A stretch of 64,000 nt of DNA from Halobacteriales archaeon YIM A00010 (lineage in GTDB: Archaea > Halobacteriota > Halobacteria > Halobacteriales > Haloarculaceae). Below are positions 17,252 to 25,799 of the stretch, piece by piece (position 1 is the first letter of the stretch; the number at the start of each line of letters is the position of its first letter). A program made the position numbers and the translations under genes. The notes below the pieces were generated by a model. It did not search any database. It had not been told where the DNA came from and saw nothing but the letters and a program-made list of their open reading frames with translations. The DNA lies in contig JAKCFJ010000004.1 of NCBI GenBank assembly GCA_025041175.1, positions 248,001 through 312,000 on the forward strand, in the 5' to 3' direction.

Positions 17252-17460
17252 AATCAGATTATGGACGCTCGGATGTTCTTGTGTTCGGTGAGCCGCTCTG
17301 TACCGACGTTGACGCCAATGGGATGGATGAAACGACGAGCGTTGCGAATGATTTCGGTACACTAGGGACTATCCAAACGATCGAGACTGATCTCACCGAC
17401 GAGATAGATGACACGCTTCTTGGTTCGATCCTGCCGCTGGTAGCAGCTGCCCCCGAATGA
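17252..17460 (+). other. C-terminal coding remnant of an unidentified protein
   Basis: An open plus-strand frame with haloarchaeal composition but no start: YGRSDVLVFGEPLCTDVDAN, then GTLGTIQTIETDLTDEIDDT and LLGSILPLVAAAPE before the TGA. It starts right after a TAA, so it is probably the tail of a truncated gene. Not recognised. Confidence 0.3.
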
Positions 17461-17844
17461 CTCTATTCCTGGACGGTTCGAGTCGATAGGTCGGCTTTTT
17501 TAACAAGGCTGCTATCTGTGCCGTCCATATCTGGGGTAATATTCGACCGAGTAAGGCTAGAACGGACGAATACAAGCCGGGACTCCCCGTAATATAATAC
17601 AACGCCTGCTTTTACAGGGGTACAGTTGTAACGGTAACGACCAATAGCGCAAGTGCCAGCTGAGAGCTATTTTCGTGAGTACAACCCTGGCGAAGCGCCA
17701 CCGGCACGCATGATGCCAATGATCGTTTCCGACGCCGTTTGTGCATCTGTGGAGAACGATCGTTCGCGTGAGTCGTCCATTAGTAACCGTTTCTCTGAGA
17801 GCTGTAATCGCCACTCATACCCCAGTGCAGCGCCCACATCCAGT

Positions 17845-18141
17845 ATGGCGAACGGTCAGGAACGCTCACGAGCCGGAAATGCCGACCGGATCACGGTAAC
17901 ATATCCAGCAACGGCTGGTGACCACGTCGGGTCCAACCTCCAAACCGACTCGTATCGGGGCTATCTCCGAACGACAAAGGCGGGGACAGCCGCCGTCGGC
18001 GATGAGTGGGAGGAGTTCGTTAGCGGCGGCTGTGGGAGTACGACCGACGTCGTGCTTCGGGTCGAGGCGATCGAAGGCGGTGACCGCATCGGCGAGAAAA
18101 CGGAGGTTGCGTTTGAGCCACGGTCCGAAAACGACGAGTAA
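17845..18141 (+). CDS. Small hypothetical beta-rich protein
   Basis: 98 aa from ATG 17845 (MANGQERSRAGNADRITVTY, later SYRGYLRTTKAGTAAVGDEW and VVLRVEAIEGGDRIGEKTEV). Alternating strands suggest a small beta-barrel. The longer frame from 17653 adds 64 residues of unlikely composition. Not recognised; intact as far as can be seen. Confidence 0.5.
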   Translation: MANGQERSRAGNADRITVTYPATAGDHVGSNLQTDSYRGYLRTTKAGTAAVGDEWEEFVSGGCGSTTDVVLRVEAIEGGDRIGEKTEVAFEPRSENDE

Positions 18142-18204
18142 CTCCTTGGGAAACCCTGGGTTGATCTCTCTTACATACAATCACCCGTGGGGAACGGGTT
18201 CCGG

Positions 18205-18657
18205 TTAGCTTCGTTCGACCGAGAGAGCAACACCGGTGTCGTGTTTGATGTTGTCGGAGACGGGACACCGTGCCTCGACGCGTTCACCCCACTCTTGGAG
18301 TGTCTCTTCGTCTGCGGGGGTCTCTGCCGCCAGGGTTACCTCGATGTTCTGAACGGCGGTCCGCTCGTCGGGCTGCTCGGTCTAGAACGCGGTGACGTCG
18401 AAGTCACCTTCGATTGCGATATCCAGCGCCTCAAGGGTAAGCCCCATGTCGTTGGCAACTTGCGAGGCGGTCACGTTGAGACAGCCGGCTTGGCTAGCGA
18501 GCAGATACTCGAGGGGATTGGGACCCTCGTCCGTGCCGCCCATCTCCTCGGACTCGTCGACGACCAGCTCGAACTCGCGGACATCGACAGTCGATTTGGT
18601 CGGACTCTCGCGCGCTGCTTCGATCTCGACAGGAATGATGTTCTCTGAGTCACTCAT
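18205..18657 (-). pseudogene. OsmC-like peroxiredoxin with in-frame amber stop
   Basis: From ATG 18657 the protein is OsmC-like: STVDVREFELVVDESEEMGG, PNPLEYLLASQAGCLNVTAS (with the N-terminal peroxidatic cysteine) and NDMGLTLEALDIAIEGDFDV. A TAG at 18382-18384 interrupts it, but the same frame continues TEQPDERTAVQNIEVTLAAE, then EWGERVEARCPVSDNIKHDT (the second OsmC cysteine) to a proper TAA at 18205. So a single nonsense change, not a frameshift, breaks the gene. Haloarchaea are not known to decode TAG. An intact OsmC paralogue lies at 30.4 kb. Confidence 0.8.
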
Positions 18658-19417
18658 AGCGTCTTCGGGTACGGACGCAAGTGCCTTCATATTACTGGAC
18701 GGACCTATGAGAGGCGGCAATGATCACAGTCAATGAACACGACCGCAACGTCCGTATCATATTGTCACGGCAGATGACGAGCTTACAAACGGATTGTGGC
18801 GGTCGACCTAGAATGACCACCCTAGACGCGTTGGATCGTCGGTGGGAAGGACACCACTAGTGAATTCAGCGACGGCAAGTATCGAGAGTCGATCCCGAAC
18901 GGACCAGCAATCGCTATATCCAACACGAAAATCTCGATCGAGACGAGCTGCTCATCAAATATAGCATGTTCGCGCCACACGATCATGCACACAATGCCCG
19001 CATCGAGGATGAATGCTATCACTAGTGTTCGACCTCTGAGAGCGTGAATTCCTCTATCAAGTGCTTGCACGGCTCCGCCGTCCGAGTGCGAGACTGGTAC
19101 CGCCAGTTTCGAGAGATAGCGCTCATAGCTGGTGTTCACAACATAGAACAAACGATAGATGCCTGAACACCGCAGGAATTCGCGCCTTCAATTGAGCCAT
19201 TGGGATGGTAAGACAAGATGTCGTCACATCGGCTGCTGATGGCCCGACCTGAAACGGGTTGTGACCGATTTCGAGTCGATCATGTTACCATCGGAGTAAT
19301 TATCGGACGATACGTGCAGGGCGCAGTATTATATGATTTGCTAGTGTTGTCAGAATCGTGCGGGGCAGCGTGGACCGCGATCGTCCCTCCCCCGCCTCGT
19401 TCTATGGGTACGCAACT
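18658..19417. other. Long stretch without a supported gene
   Basis: About 760 bp. A 109-codon minus-strand frame (19151-18822) has some hydrophobic segments but no recognisable family, promoter or neighbour logic. I do not call it. The last 80 bp probably hold the gnd promoter (tattatatgatttgc at about 19327). Confidence 0.35.
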
Positions 19418-20461
19418 ATGTCAGAAAAAACCGAAATCGGCATCGTTGGACTTGGACAGATGGGGAGTAACCTCGCCAAGCAGGCGCTGAAAGCGGATAT
19501 GAACGTTGTCGGCGCAGACCCAGACGACCACCCGGACCTCGCCGAGATGGACGCGACCATCCTCGATGCGGGGAAGTACGACCAGTTCGCCAAGGAACTT
19601 GATCCGCCCCGCGTGGTGTACCTGTCGCTTCCCGCCGGGGCGATAATCGATGACGAACTCGATGCTATGACTGAGGCCTTTGAGGAGGGCGACGTCATCA
19701 TGGACGGCGGTAACTCCTTTTGGCGGGACTCGATTCGCCGGGAAGAGAGCCTGTGGAACGACGGGATCTACTTCCTCGACTGTGGGTCGAGCGGTGGTCC
19801 CTTCAGAGCGAGAGAAGGAGTCTGTTTCATGGTCGGCGGCAGAGAGGAAGGTTTCGAGATCGCCGAACCCGTCCTCGACGAACTCTCCGTCGACGGTGGC
19901 CTGCTTCACGTTGGTCCACCGGGAAGTGGTCACTTCGTGAAGTTGGTTCATAACGGCGTCGAGTTTGGAATGCTCCAGTCGATTGCCGAAGGGGTCGAAC
20001 TCCTCGAAGCAGGCGAGTTTGATCTCGACTTAGGCGAGGTGTTCACCAACTGGTCGAACGGCGCGGTCGTCGAGAGCTGGCTCGTCGAACTGATAGCGAA
20101 AGGTTTTAAGAAAGAGGACCAGTTCGCTGAAACCGACACGCCGGATTTCGAGAACATCCCGAACTACGTTGAGGACACCGGCGAGGTCAACTGGCTCGTC
20201 GAGGAAGCCGTGAAAGGCGAGACGCCAGTGCCGGTCATCACCCAGTCGGTCATCGAGTTGTTCAAATCACGTGGCAATCAGCGACACGCATACCGGGCGA
20301 TTGCGCTCATGCGCCACGGCTTCGGCAATCACCCGTTCGGCGAATCGGAACATATTGAGGAAGAGCGGGTCACCGGTCGGGTCACGAACGACGCCCGCAA
20401 CGAACTCCGCGATCACGAGAGAACAGAGCCGGTCGGACCACTCGCGGACGACGATACCTAG
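19418..20461 (+). CDS. gnd: 6-phosphogluconate dehydrogenase (decarboxylating)
   Basis: Oxidises and decarboxylates 6-phosphogluconate to ribulose 5-phosphate, the second oxidative step of the pentose phosphate pathway. Start ATG 19418 gives MSEKTEIGIVGLGQMGSNLA with the Rossmann GLGQMG at residues 11-16. Substrate-site motifs are VIMDGGNSFWRDS and FVKLVHNGVEFGM (catalytic Lys and the HN pair), plus the C-terminal LMRHGFGNHPFG. At 347 aa it is longer than the roughly 300 aa short archaeal Gnd, with about 35 extra charged residues after NHPFG. It is followed after 4 bp by rpiA, so the two are co-transcribed. A fragment of a second gnd lies at 24.0-24.2 kb. Confidence 0.92.
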   Translation: MSEKTEIGIVGLGQMGSNLAKQALKADMNVVGADPDDHPDLAEMDATILDAGKYDQFAKELDPPRVVYLSLPAGAIIDDELDAMTEAFEEGDVIMDGGNSFWRDSIRREESLWNDGIYFLDCGSSGGPFRAREGVCFMVGGREEGFEIAEPVLDELSVDGGLLHVGPPGSGHFVKLVHNGVEFGMLQSIAEGVELLEAGEFDLDLGEVFTNWSNGAVVESWLVELIAKGFKKEDQFAETDTPDFENIPNYVEDTGEVNWLVEEAVKGETPVPVITQSVIELFKSRGNQRHAYRAIALMRHGFGNHPFGESEHIEEERVTGRVTNDARNELRDHERTEPVGPLADDDT

Positions 20462-20465
20462 AACC

Positions 20466-21341
20466 ATGGCAAAGGAGTTCACCTACACGGACGACAGCAC
20501 GGAGATACGCGAATGGGCCGAGAGCGAAGATGTTGTCCTCGAACGTGCGCGCGAGCGTCTCGACGAGCGCGGCGTCCCGCTCACCAACGACGAACTCCGC
20601 GAGCGAATCGAGGTAATCCCATCGCCCCGGCGAATCAAGAGCGGCGAGGAGGGGGTCTTCGACGAGCGACGGCGACGGGGCGGCAAACGTGCCGCCCAAG
20701 AGGTCATCGAGAGTGGAATGGATGTCGGACTCGGCACTGGGAGCACGACGGCGTGGGCTGTCGCCGAAATTGGTCGGCTGCTCCGCGCAGGCGAACTACA
20801 GGAGGTCCGGGGCGTGGCGACCTCGTTGCAGAGCCACGAACTCGCCAAAGAGGCAGAAATTCCGCTCGTTACTCTCGATGCGGTCACGGAACTCGATGTG
20901 ACCATCGACGGCGCGGACCAGTACTCGGAGGAAGAGCCGACAGTGATCAAGGGCGGCGGCGGGGCGCACGCCCGCGAGAAGGTGATCGATGCAATGGCCG
21001 ACGAGTTAGTGATCGCCACCGACGAAGAGAAGGCGACCGACCCGCTCGACTTTCCGGTGCCTGTGGAAGTGATGCCCGACGCCCGCGAAATCATCGCCGA
21101 GCGGGTGCGCGAAGTCGGCGGCAACCCCGAATTACGGATGGCCGAACGCAAGGATGGACCGCTGGTCACGGCAAACGGCAACCTCGTACTCGACTGTGAT
21201 TTCGGCGAGCTTGAGGATACCGCGGAGACCGCCCGCGCGCTCGCGGACATCCCTGGCATACTTGAACACGGCATCTTCCTCGATATGGTCGACGAGGTGT
21301 ATCTTGGCACCGCCGAGGGCGTCAACGTGTTGACGTTCTGA
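20466..21341 (+). CDS. rpiA: Ribose-5-phosphate isomerase A with N-terminal extension
   Basis: Interconverts ribulose 5-phosphate (the Gnd product) and ribose 5-phosphate. RpiA signatures are GLGTGSTTAWAV (residues 88-99), VTIDGADQ and VIKGGGGAHAREKV. At 291 aa it exceeds the usual 220-230 aa. The RpiA core starts only at about residue 72 (GGKRAAQEVIESGMDV). The preceding 70 residues are a charged helical segment (ARERLDERGVPLTNDELRER) of unknown role. ATG 20466 is used because it sits 4 bp after the gnd stop; no shorter start near the core is obvious. The gene pair directly supports an oxidative pentose phosphate route together with azf. Confidence 0.92.
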   Translation: MAKEFTYTDDSTEIREWAESEDVVLERARERLDERGVPLTNDELRERIEVIPSPRRIKSGEEGVFDERRRRGGKRAAQEVIESGMDVGLGTGSTTAWAVAEIGRLLRAGELQEVRGVATSLQSHELAKEAEIPLVTLDAVTELDVTIDGADQYSEEEPTVIKGGGGAHAREKVIDAMADELVIATDEEKATDPLDFPVPVEVMPDAREIIAERVREVGGNPELRMAERKDGPLVTANGNLVLDCDFGELEDTAETARALADIPGILEHGIFLDMVDEVYLGTAEGVNVLTF

Positions 21342-21360
21342 GGCCGGCTTTCGTCGCTGC

Positions 21361-22230
21361 TCAGACCGATACGACTAGATTTTCAAGCCGTCCAACGTTC
21401 TCGATGTCGATGGCGACGCGGTCGCCCTCTCGGAGCGTGAAGTCGTCCTCAGGGACGAGTGACGTCCCTGTAAGAAGTACCGTGAGTTCAGGGACCGCGT
21501 TGTGCCGCGTCAGGTACGAAACGAGGTCCTCGGGCGAGCGGACCATCTTCGCAGTCGAGGTACTCCCGTCGAATGTGACCTCGTCGCCACGCTCGATGGT
21601 CATGGAGAGTTCAAGGTTACACGGATCGCCCACCGTCTCGGGGGACGCCACGCAGGGACCGACCGCACAGCAGCGGTCATAGACTTTCGCTTGTGGGAGA
21701 TACAATGGGTTGTCGCCCTCGATATCCCGGCTCGACACGTCGTTGCCGACTGTGTAGCCGACGATAGCCCCCCGATGAACGACGACGGCGAGTTCGGGTT
21801 CCGGCACGTCCCACGTCGAATCTGCTCTGATGCCAATGTCCTTGCCGGGACCCACAGTCCGGGAGGACGTTGCCTTGAAGAATATCTCGGGTCGTTCGCC
21901 CTCGAAAACGTCCTCATAGAGTTCGTCCCGCCCGCTTTCCTCCTCGCGGGCATCGCCGCTGACCGCGTAGGTCACGCCGGCGGCCCAGACCTCGTCCGGA
22001 ACAGCGGGCATCATCGCGCGCTCGGCTATCGATTCGGCGTCGAGCAGCGGCGCATCCGCGGTCAGCATCTCCGCTACGCTGTCGATATCCGTCCCGACTA
22101 CGCCCGCGACTGCCGCCAGATCACGAAACGACCCGAGTCCCTCACGCGCCGCGGTGAGGTCGTAGGCCTTCCGGCCCTCGCGTGCGGCGAGTGTCGCCCC
22201 TGTGTCGGTTGCCACGCGATAGTAGCGCAT
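21361..22230 (-). CDS. FAH-family sugar-acid dehydratase (XacE-like 2-keto-3-deoxypentonate dehydratase candidate)
   Basis: Fumarylacetoacetate-hydrolase fold protein, 289 aa from ATG 22230. The metal-binding pattern is visible in STWDVPEPELAVVV (the two glutamates) and in NDVSSRDIEGDNPLYLPQAK. The C-terminus VPELTVLLTGTSLVPEDDFT with LREGDRVAIDIENVGRLENL is typical of archaeal 2-keto-3-deoxy-arabinonate/xylonate dehydratases. Known biology: in Haloferax the XacE dehydratase makes alpha-ketoglutarate semialdehyde, which XacF oxidises. The divergent neighbour here is an XacF-like dehydrogenase, which supports the assignment. Substrate (xylonate, arabinonate or a hexose acid) is not decided. 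Confidence 0.8.
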   Translation of the reverse strand: MRYYRVATDTGATLAAREGRKAYDLTAAREGLGSFRDLAAVAGVVGTDIDSVAEMLTADAPLLDAESIAERAMMPAVPDEVWAAGVTYAVSGDAREEESGRDELYEDVFEGERPEIFFKATSSRTVGPGKDIGIRADSTWDVPEPELAVVVHRGAIVGYTVGNDVSSRDIEGDNPLYLPQAKVYDRCCAVGPCVASPETVGDPCNLELSMTIERGDEVTFDGSTSTAKMVRSPEDLVSYLTRHNAVPELTVLLTGTSLVPEDDFTLREGDRVAIDIENVGRLENLVVSV

Positions 22231-22356
22231 ACCGGAGGTAGGCGGTCGCCGCACAAAGCCATCGGGGACGAAGACCGTATCGTATGGCCTACGGTTATCG
22301 TGCTTGTCATGGCAGGCCGAAAGGACGGTATGCGTTGCGTCCGTAGATCAGAGACG

Positions 22357-23820
22357 ATGTCACAGACCTTCGAGAACTACGTCGACGGTGAGTGGCGCGC
22401 CTCTGAAACCGGCGAAACGTTCGAAGTTCGAAACCCGGCTGACACCGACGAGGTCGTCGCTGAGTTTCAGGATTCGAGCGAAGTGGACGCGAACAGGGCT
22501 GTCGAGGCGGCCGCCGCCACACGGGATGTGTGGGCGGACACCCCCGGTCCCGCACGCGGGAAGTTCCTGCGCGAAACCGCGAAACACATGGACGAGCGAA
22601 GCGACGAGCTCGCAGAGACGATGAGCCGCGAGGAGGGCAAAACCCTCACCGAAGCCAGTGGCGAGGTCGGCCGTGCGATCAACATCTTCTATTACTACGC
22701 CGAGCGTGCGATGGATTACGACGGCGAGCGCGTCCGTCCAAGCGCCACCGACCAGAACCTCTACACTATCCGGGAACCGATGGGTGTCGCCGGCGTAATC
22801 GTCCCGTGGAACTATCCCATCGCCATTCCCTCGTGGAAGATGGCCCCGGCGCTCGCTACCGGCAACACCGTCGTCTGCAAACTCTCAGGAAACGCGCCGA
22901 CGGTATTCATGAAAGTCGTCGAGTGTCTCGACGCCGCGGCCGACGCGGTCGACGCGCCCGCCGGCGTCGTCAACGTTCTCACTGGTGGCGGCGAGGCAGT
23001 CGGTCAACCGATCATCCAACACGAGGAGGTCGACGCAGTTTCCTTCACGGGGAGCCGGTCGGTCGGTGACATGATTTACGAACAGGCCACCGACGCCCAC
23101 AAGCGCGTCCAAACCGAGCTAGGGTCAAAAAACCCGACCATCGTGACCGAAAACGCCGATATCGAGGAAGCCGCTCGGACTGTGGGTAACGGTGCTTTCA
23201 ACGTCACCGGCCAAGCGTGTACGGCGACCGAGCGCGCCGTCGTCCACGAGTCGATTTACGATGAGTTCGTTGAGGAACTCGTCGCCTATGCCGAGTCGCT
23301 CGACATCGGTCCGGGTGTCGACGACCCTGATATGGGACCGCAGATCAGCGAGAGCGAACTCGATAGCACGCTCGATTATATCGAGACCGCAAAAGACGAA
23401 GGTGCGACAATCGAATGCGGCGGCGGACGACCCGAGGGAGATGAATACAAAAGTGGCTACTTCGTCGAGCCGACGGTCGTGACGGGCGTCGAATCCGGTT
23501 CGACAGTGATGCAAGAGGAGGTGTTCGGCCCGTTCGTGGGCGTCCTCCCAGCAAGTGACATTGACGAAGCCATTTCCCTCGCCAACGACGTTGAATTTGG
23601 TCTCTCGGCAGGCATCGTCACCGACAACCACACCGAAGCCAATCGGTTCGTCGACGAAATCGACTTCGGCGTCGTGAAAGTCAACGAGACCACGACGGGT
23701 CTCGAACTCCACGCTCCCTTCGGCGGGATGAACGCCTCCTCCAGTGAGACGTACCGTGAGCAGGGCGAAGAGGGGATGGATTACTTCACCATCATCAAGA
23801 CGGTGTACGATAACTACTAA
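22357..23820 (+). CDS. Aldehyde dehydrogenase, alpha-ketoglutarate semialdehyde dehydrogenase (XacF-like)
   Basis: 487 aa NAD(P)-dependent aldehyde dehydrogenase from ATG 22357. The catalytic residues are present: Asn152 (VPWNYP), Glu254 (ELGSKNP) and Cys288 (TGQACTATER). The cofactor loop has FTGSRSVGDMIYEQ. Cys174-Lys175 in VVCKLSGNAP departs from the usual KPSE, a small oddity. The family ending DYFTIIKTVYDNY is characteristic of haloarchaeal semialdehyde dehydrogenases. Divergent from the FAH-type dehydratase across 126 bp, so they likely share regulation. Together they would convert 2-keto-3-deoxypentonate to alpha-ketoglutarate. The long frame back to 21502 is an artefact. Confidence 0.88.
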   Translation: MSQTFENYVDGEWRASETGETFEVRNPADTDEVVAEFQDSSEVDANRAVEAAAATRDVWADTPGPARGKFLRETAKHMDERSDELAETMSREEGKTLTEASGEVGRAINIFYYYAERAMDYDGERVRPSATDQNLYTIREPMGVAGVIVPWNYPIAIPSWKMAPALATGNTVVCKLSGNAPTVFMKVVECLDAAADAVDAPAGVVNVLTGGGEAVGQPIIQHEEVDAVSFTGSRSVGDMIYEQATDAHKRVQTELGSKNPTIVTENADIEEAARTVGNGAFNVTGQACTATERAVVHESIYDEFVEELVAYAESLDIGPGVDDPDMGPQISESELDSTLDYIETAKDEGATIECGGGRPEGDEYKSGYFVEPTVVTGVESGSTVMQEEVFGPFVGVLPASDIDEAISLANDVEFGLSAGIVTDNHTEANRFVDEIDFGVVKVNETTTGLELHAPFGGMNASSSETYREQGEEGMDYFTIIKTVYDNY

Positions 23821-23984
23821 ACCGTCCTACCTTTTTACTTCGTTCCTCACTTGCTCGCTTCGCTCGCTTGGGGTCCTCACAAAACCTGGACTGAAAACTC
23901 CCGCCCGTTCGTCTTCAGATCCACATTCAGTCCCCCTGCAAATAGTAAGATCGACCCCTTCCGCGTATTAATATAAATTATTTG
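23821..23984. other. Intergenic after the aldehyde dehydrogenase
   Basis: A T-run (cctttttac) just past the stop could end transcription. Further on, tatt aatataaatta is AT-rich and marks the junction with the gnd fragment. Confidence 0.4.
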
Positions 23985-24200
23985 TAATGTAGACAAGAAT
24001 CGGTTCAGCGGTCTCGAAGCCCTCGTCTCGCCCGGCCATCACGAACGCAGCGCCCTCTCTCGCACCGGGTGGGCCGCCGCTGGCTCCAGTGTCGAGAAAG
24101 TAGATTCCTTCCTCCCACAGTCGCTCCTCGCGGCGCATGGAGTCCCGCCAGAAGGAGTTGCCGCCGTCCATGATGACGTCGCCTTCGTCGAGCCAGCCCT
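23985..24200 (-). pseudogene. Internal fragment of a second gnd gene
   Basis: Minus-strand sequence reads LDEGDVIMDGGNSFWRDSMR, then REERLWEEGIYFLDTGASGG and REGAAFVMAGRDEGFETAEP. This matches the middle of Gnd (the intact copy has VIMDGGNSFWRDSIRREESL) but with canonical differences such as DTGASGG versus DCGSSGG. The Rossmann domain before it and the C-terminal half after it are absent. It is not a recent duplicate: the two copies differ at many positions. It is a relic of another gnd allele replaced or deleted. Confidence 0.85.
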
Positions 24201-24277
24201 ACCGATGCTCCGGACAGATGGCCGTCATGGGAGGATGCTGCAGGGTCACCTTGTCAGAAGGATGTATGAGATACGGA

Positions 24278-25057
24278 CTACTCTCCGAGTATCTCCGCCG
24301 CGTTGTCGCGCGGTTCGTAGCCGATCGTTCGCATCGTCTCGGTGATCGAGTAGAACCGCTCGTCGTTTCGTGAGACCGCGTTGACCGTCACTGGGGCTTC
24401 CGGCAGGTCGACCGTCGCCGCTTTCCGGTGGATATCCCGGCAGTCGCGGGGGCTCAGCCACGTCGACCGGGCGAATCTGGCCTTGCCCGGCTCGACATCC
24501 TCGCCCGTGTTGTCGCGGAGGTCGTCCTCGGTCATGTACCAGCCGATGCGGACGTTGACGACGTCGAGCCCATGGCGGTCGGCGTAGTACGACGTCAATC
24601 CCTCGCAGGCGACTTTACTGACGCCGTAGAAGGAGTCCGGTCGCGTCGGATCATCCGGATCGACTGTCCGGGCGTCACCAATGGTCATGCTCTCGGGGTC
24701 GCCCGAGGCGGCGGCGTTGTACATCCCGACAGCGTGGTTCGAACTCGCGAACACGACGCGGTCGATTCCGTTCTCGACTGCCGCGTCGAGGACGTTCTTC
24801 GTTCCGTGGACGTTGAGCTCGACGACGGTGTCCCAGTCGGCGTCCGGCGAGGTCGCGCCGGCGAGGTGAATCACGGAATCGACGTTGTCGAGTTTCTCGC
24901 ACACCTCGTCGGGGTCCGTGACGTCGAGGATCTCACTGGCCACGTCCTCGTGCTCCGAGTGGGTAAACGGAACGACGTCGTGTTCCTCCTCGTCGAACGC
25001 GTCAAGTACCTCTCGGCCGACGTTTCCCGCTGCGCCGGTCAGTCCGATTCGTGCCAT
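24278..25057 (-). CDS. azf: NAD-dependent glucose-6-phosphate dehydrogenase, archaeal zwischenferment type
   Basis: Extended SDR of 259 aa: GLTGAAGNVGREVLDAF (Rossmann glycines 8-14), IHLAGATSPDADW, ASSNHAVGMY, and the catalytic SFYGVSKVACE with Tyr144 and Lys148. This combination with late IGWYMTEDDLRDN and TWLSPRDCRDIHRKA matches Azf of Haloferax, which oxidises glucose 6-phosphate with NAD and replaces classical Zwf in haloarchaea (established for that family). It is in the same 6 kb as gnd and rpiA, giving both oxidative steps and the isomerase. Uronate or other sugar dehydrogenases share the fold and are the main alternative. Confidence 0.82.
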   Translation of the reverse strand: MARIGLTGAAGNVGREVLDAFDEEEHDVVPFTHSEHEDVASEILDVTDPDEVCEKLDNVDSVIHLAGATSPDADWDTVVELNVHGTKNVLDAAVENGIDRVVFASSNHAVGMYNAAASGDPESMTIGDARTVDPDDPTRPDSFYGVSKVACEGLTSYYADRHGLDVVNVRIGWYMTEDDLRDNTGEDVEPGKARFARSTWLSPRDCRDIHRKAATVDLPEAPVTVNAVSRNDERFYSITETMRTIGYEPRDNAAEILGE

Positions 25058-25105
25058 CGGTACTCAACAACGACTGTGAAGCGTATAATAGTACTGTACG
25101 GTAGA

Positions 25106-25279
25106 ATGAGTACAGGAGAACGCCCAGAGCCACCGTCAAGGGAGTACGAGATAGATAACTGGGACAAGACCCGACCGACGAGCAGCACCAGGCGCTCCTC
25201 GCAGCGTGCGACCAGGGATACTACCGACAGTTCTCGGGACATCACGATGGAGGAACTCGCAGATGAACTCGGCGGGTAG
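25106..25279 (+). pseudogene. Bat-type HTH fragment with frameshifts
   Basis: Starts MSTGERPEPPSREYEIDNWD. After a shift it reads LTDEQHQALLAACDQGYYRQ, then in another frame SRDITMEELADELGG and a stop. LT..Q..AL..A...GYY....R.ITMEELA.ELG is the beginning of the bacterio-opsin-activator helix-turn-helix (HTH-10). The recognition helix is missing. Broken and truncated. Confidence 0.5.
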
Positions 25280-25391
25280 ACAGTCCATTCGCATCAGTTG
25301 ATTCAGCAACCGATTTGACCCTGCTGTGTCGTTGTTTCAGTACGTTTCGTCCGCTGTTTGTTGCGAGTCGCCACGAGTTCCGTGAGTGAAA

Positions 25392-25730
25392 TCAGTCACC
25401 GATGTCTGCGTCGAACTCCTCCTGGGAGAGATCCTCTAGGAGGTTCTTCACGTCTTGTTTGGTATCGTCTTCGAGATCGTCGATAGCCTCGACGCTGTGG
25501 CCCCCGCCATGGGCAGACTGCAGGGCGTTTTCGTTAAGGGTGCCGTCCGGGGCTACGACCGGCAGTTTCAGATCGGTGAAGTTGTCTGGAGGGAATCCCG
25601 ACGATGAAAGCACGAAGTTGTCGTCGATCTCGGAGAGGTCGTCGGTATCAAAATCTTCCTCTTGCGGGGAGTCCCATGCCTCCGTCGTCGTCCCTGAATA
25701 CTCGGGTTCGTGCAGTTCGTACTCCGTCAT
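25392..25730 (-). CDS. Conserved haloarchaeal acidic protein of unknown function
   Basis: 112 aa from ATG 25730: MTEYELHEPEYSGTTTEAWD, then SEIDDNFVLSSSGFPPDNFT and DLKLPVVAPDGTLNENALQS AHGGGHSVEAI followed by an acidic helix. The LP.V.PDG.LN..AL..A.GG.H.VEAI part resembles a C-terminal segment seen in virus head-maturation or prophage proteins, but stand-alone copies occur in haloarchaeal chromosomes as I recall. Start chosen because the 13 preceding codons are hydrophobic and unconserved. Function unknown. Confidence 0.65.
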   Translation of the reverse strand: MTEYELHEPEYSGTTTEAWDSPQEEDFDTDDLSEIDDNFVLSSSGFPPDNFTDLKLPVVAPDGTLNENALQSAHGGGHSVEAIDDLEDDTKQDVKNLLEDLSQEEFDADIGD

Positions 25731-25799
25731 GACCACTTGCACTAGCGAACACCACAGTAAAAAACCCATCGTGAGAAGCCTCTGTTTGAGGAGTACTGG

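Noticed and set aside
18382-18384. Possible pyrrolysine or stop readthrough in OsmC
   Set aside because: Haloarchaea are not known to encode pyrrolysine and no pyl genes are in the window. A nonsense mutation is simpler.
18822-19151. 109-codon minus-strand ORF with hydrophobic segments
   Set aside because: No recognised family and no clear promoter; cannot be told from chance.
21502-22356. N-terminal extension of the aldehyde dehydrogenase frame
   Set aside because: It lies antisense to the FAH-family gene; the family start is the ATG at 22357.
24428-25105. Long plus-strand frame opposite azf
   Set aside because: Shadow of azf. Only the last part (25106-25279), beyond azf, has its own Bat HTH similarity.
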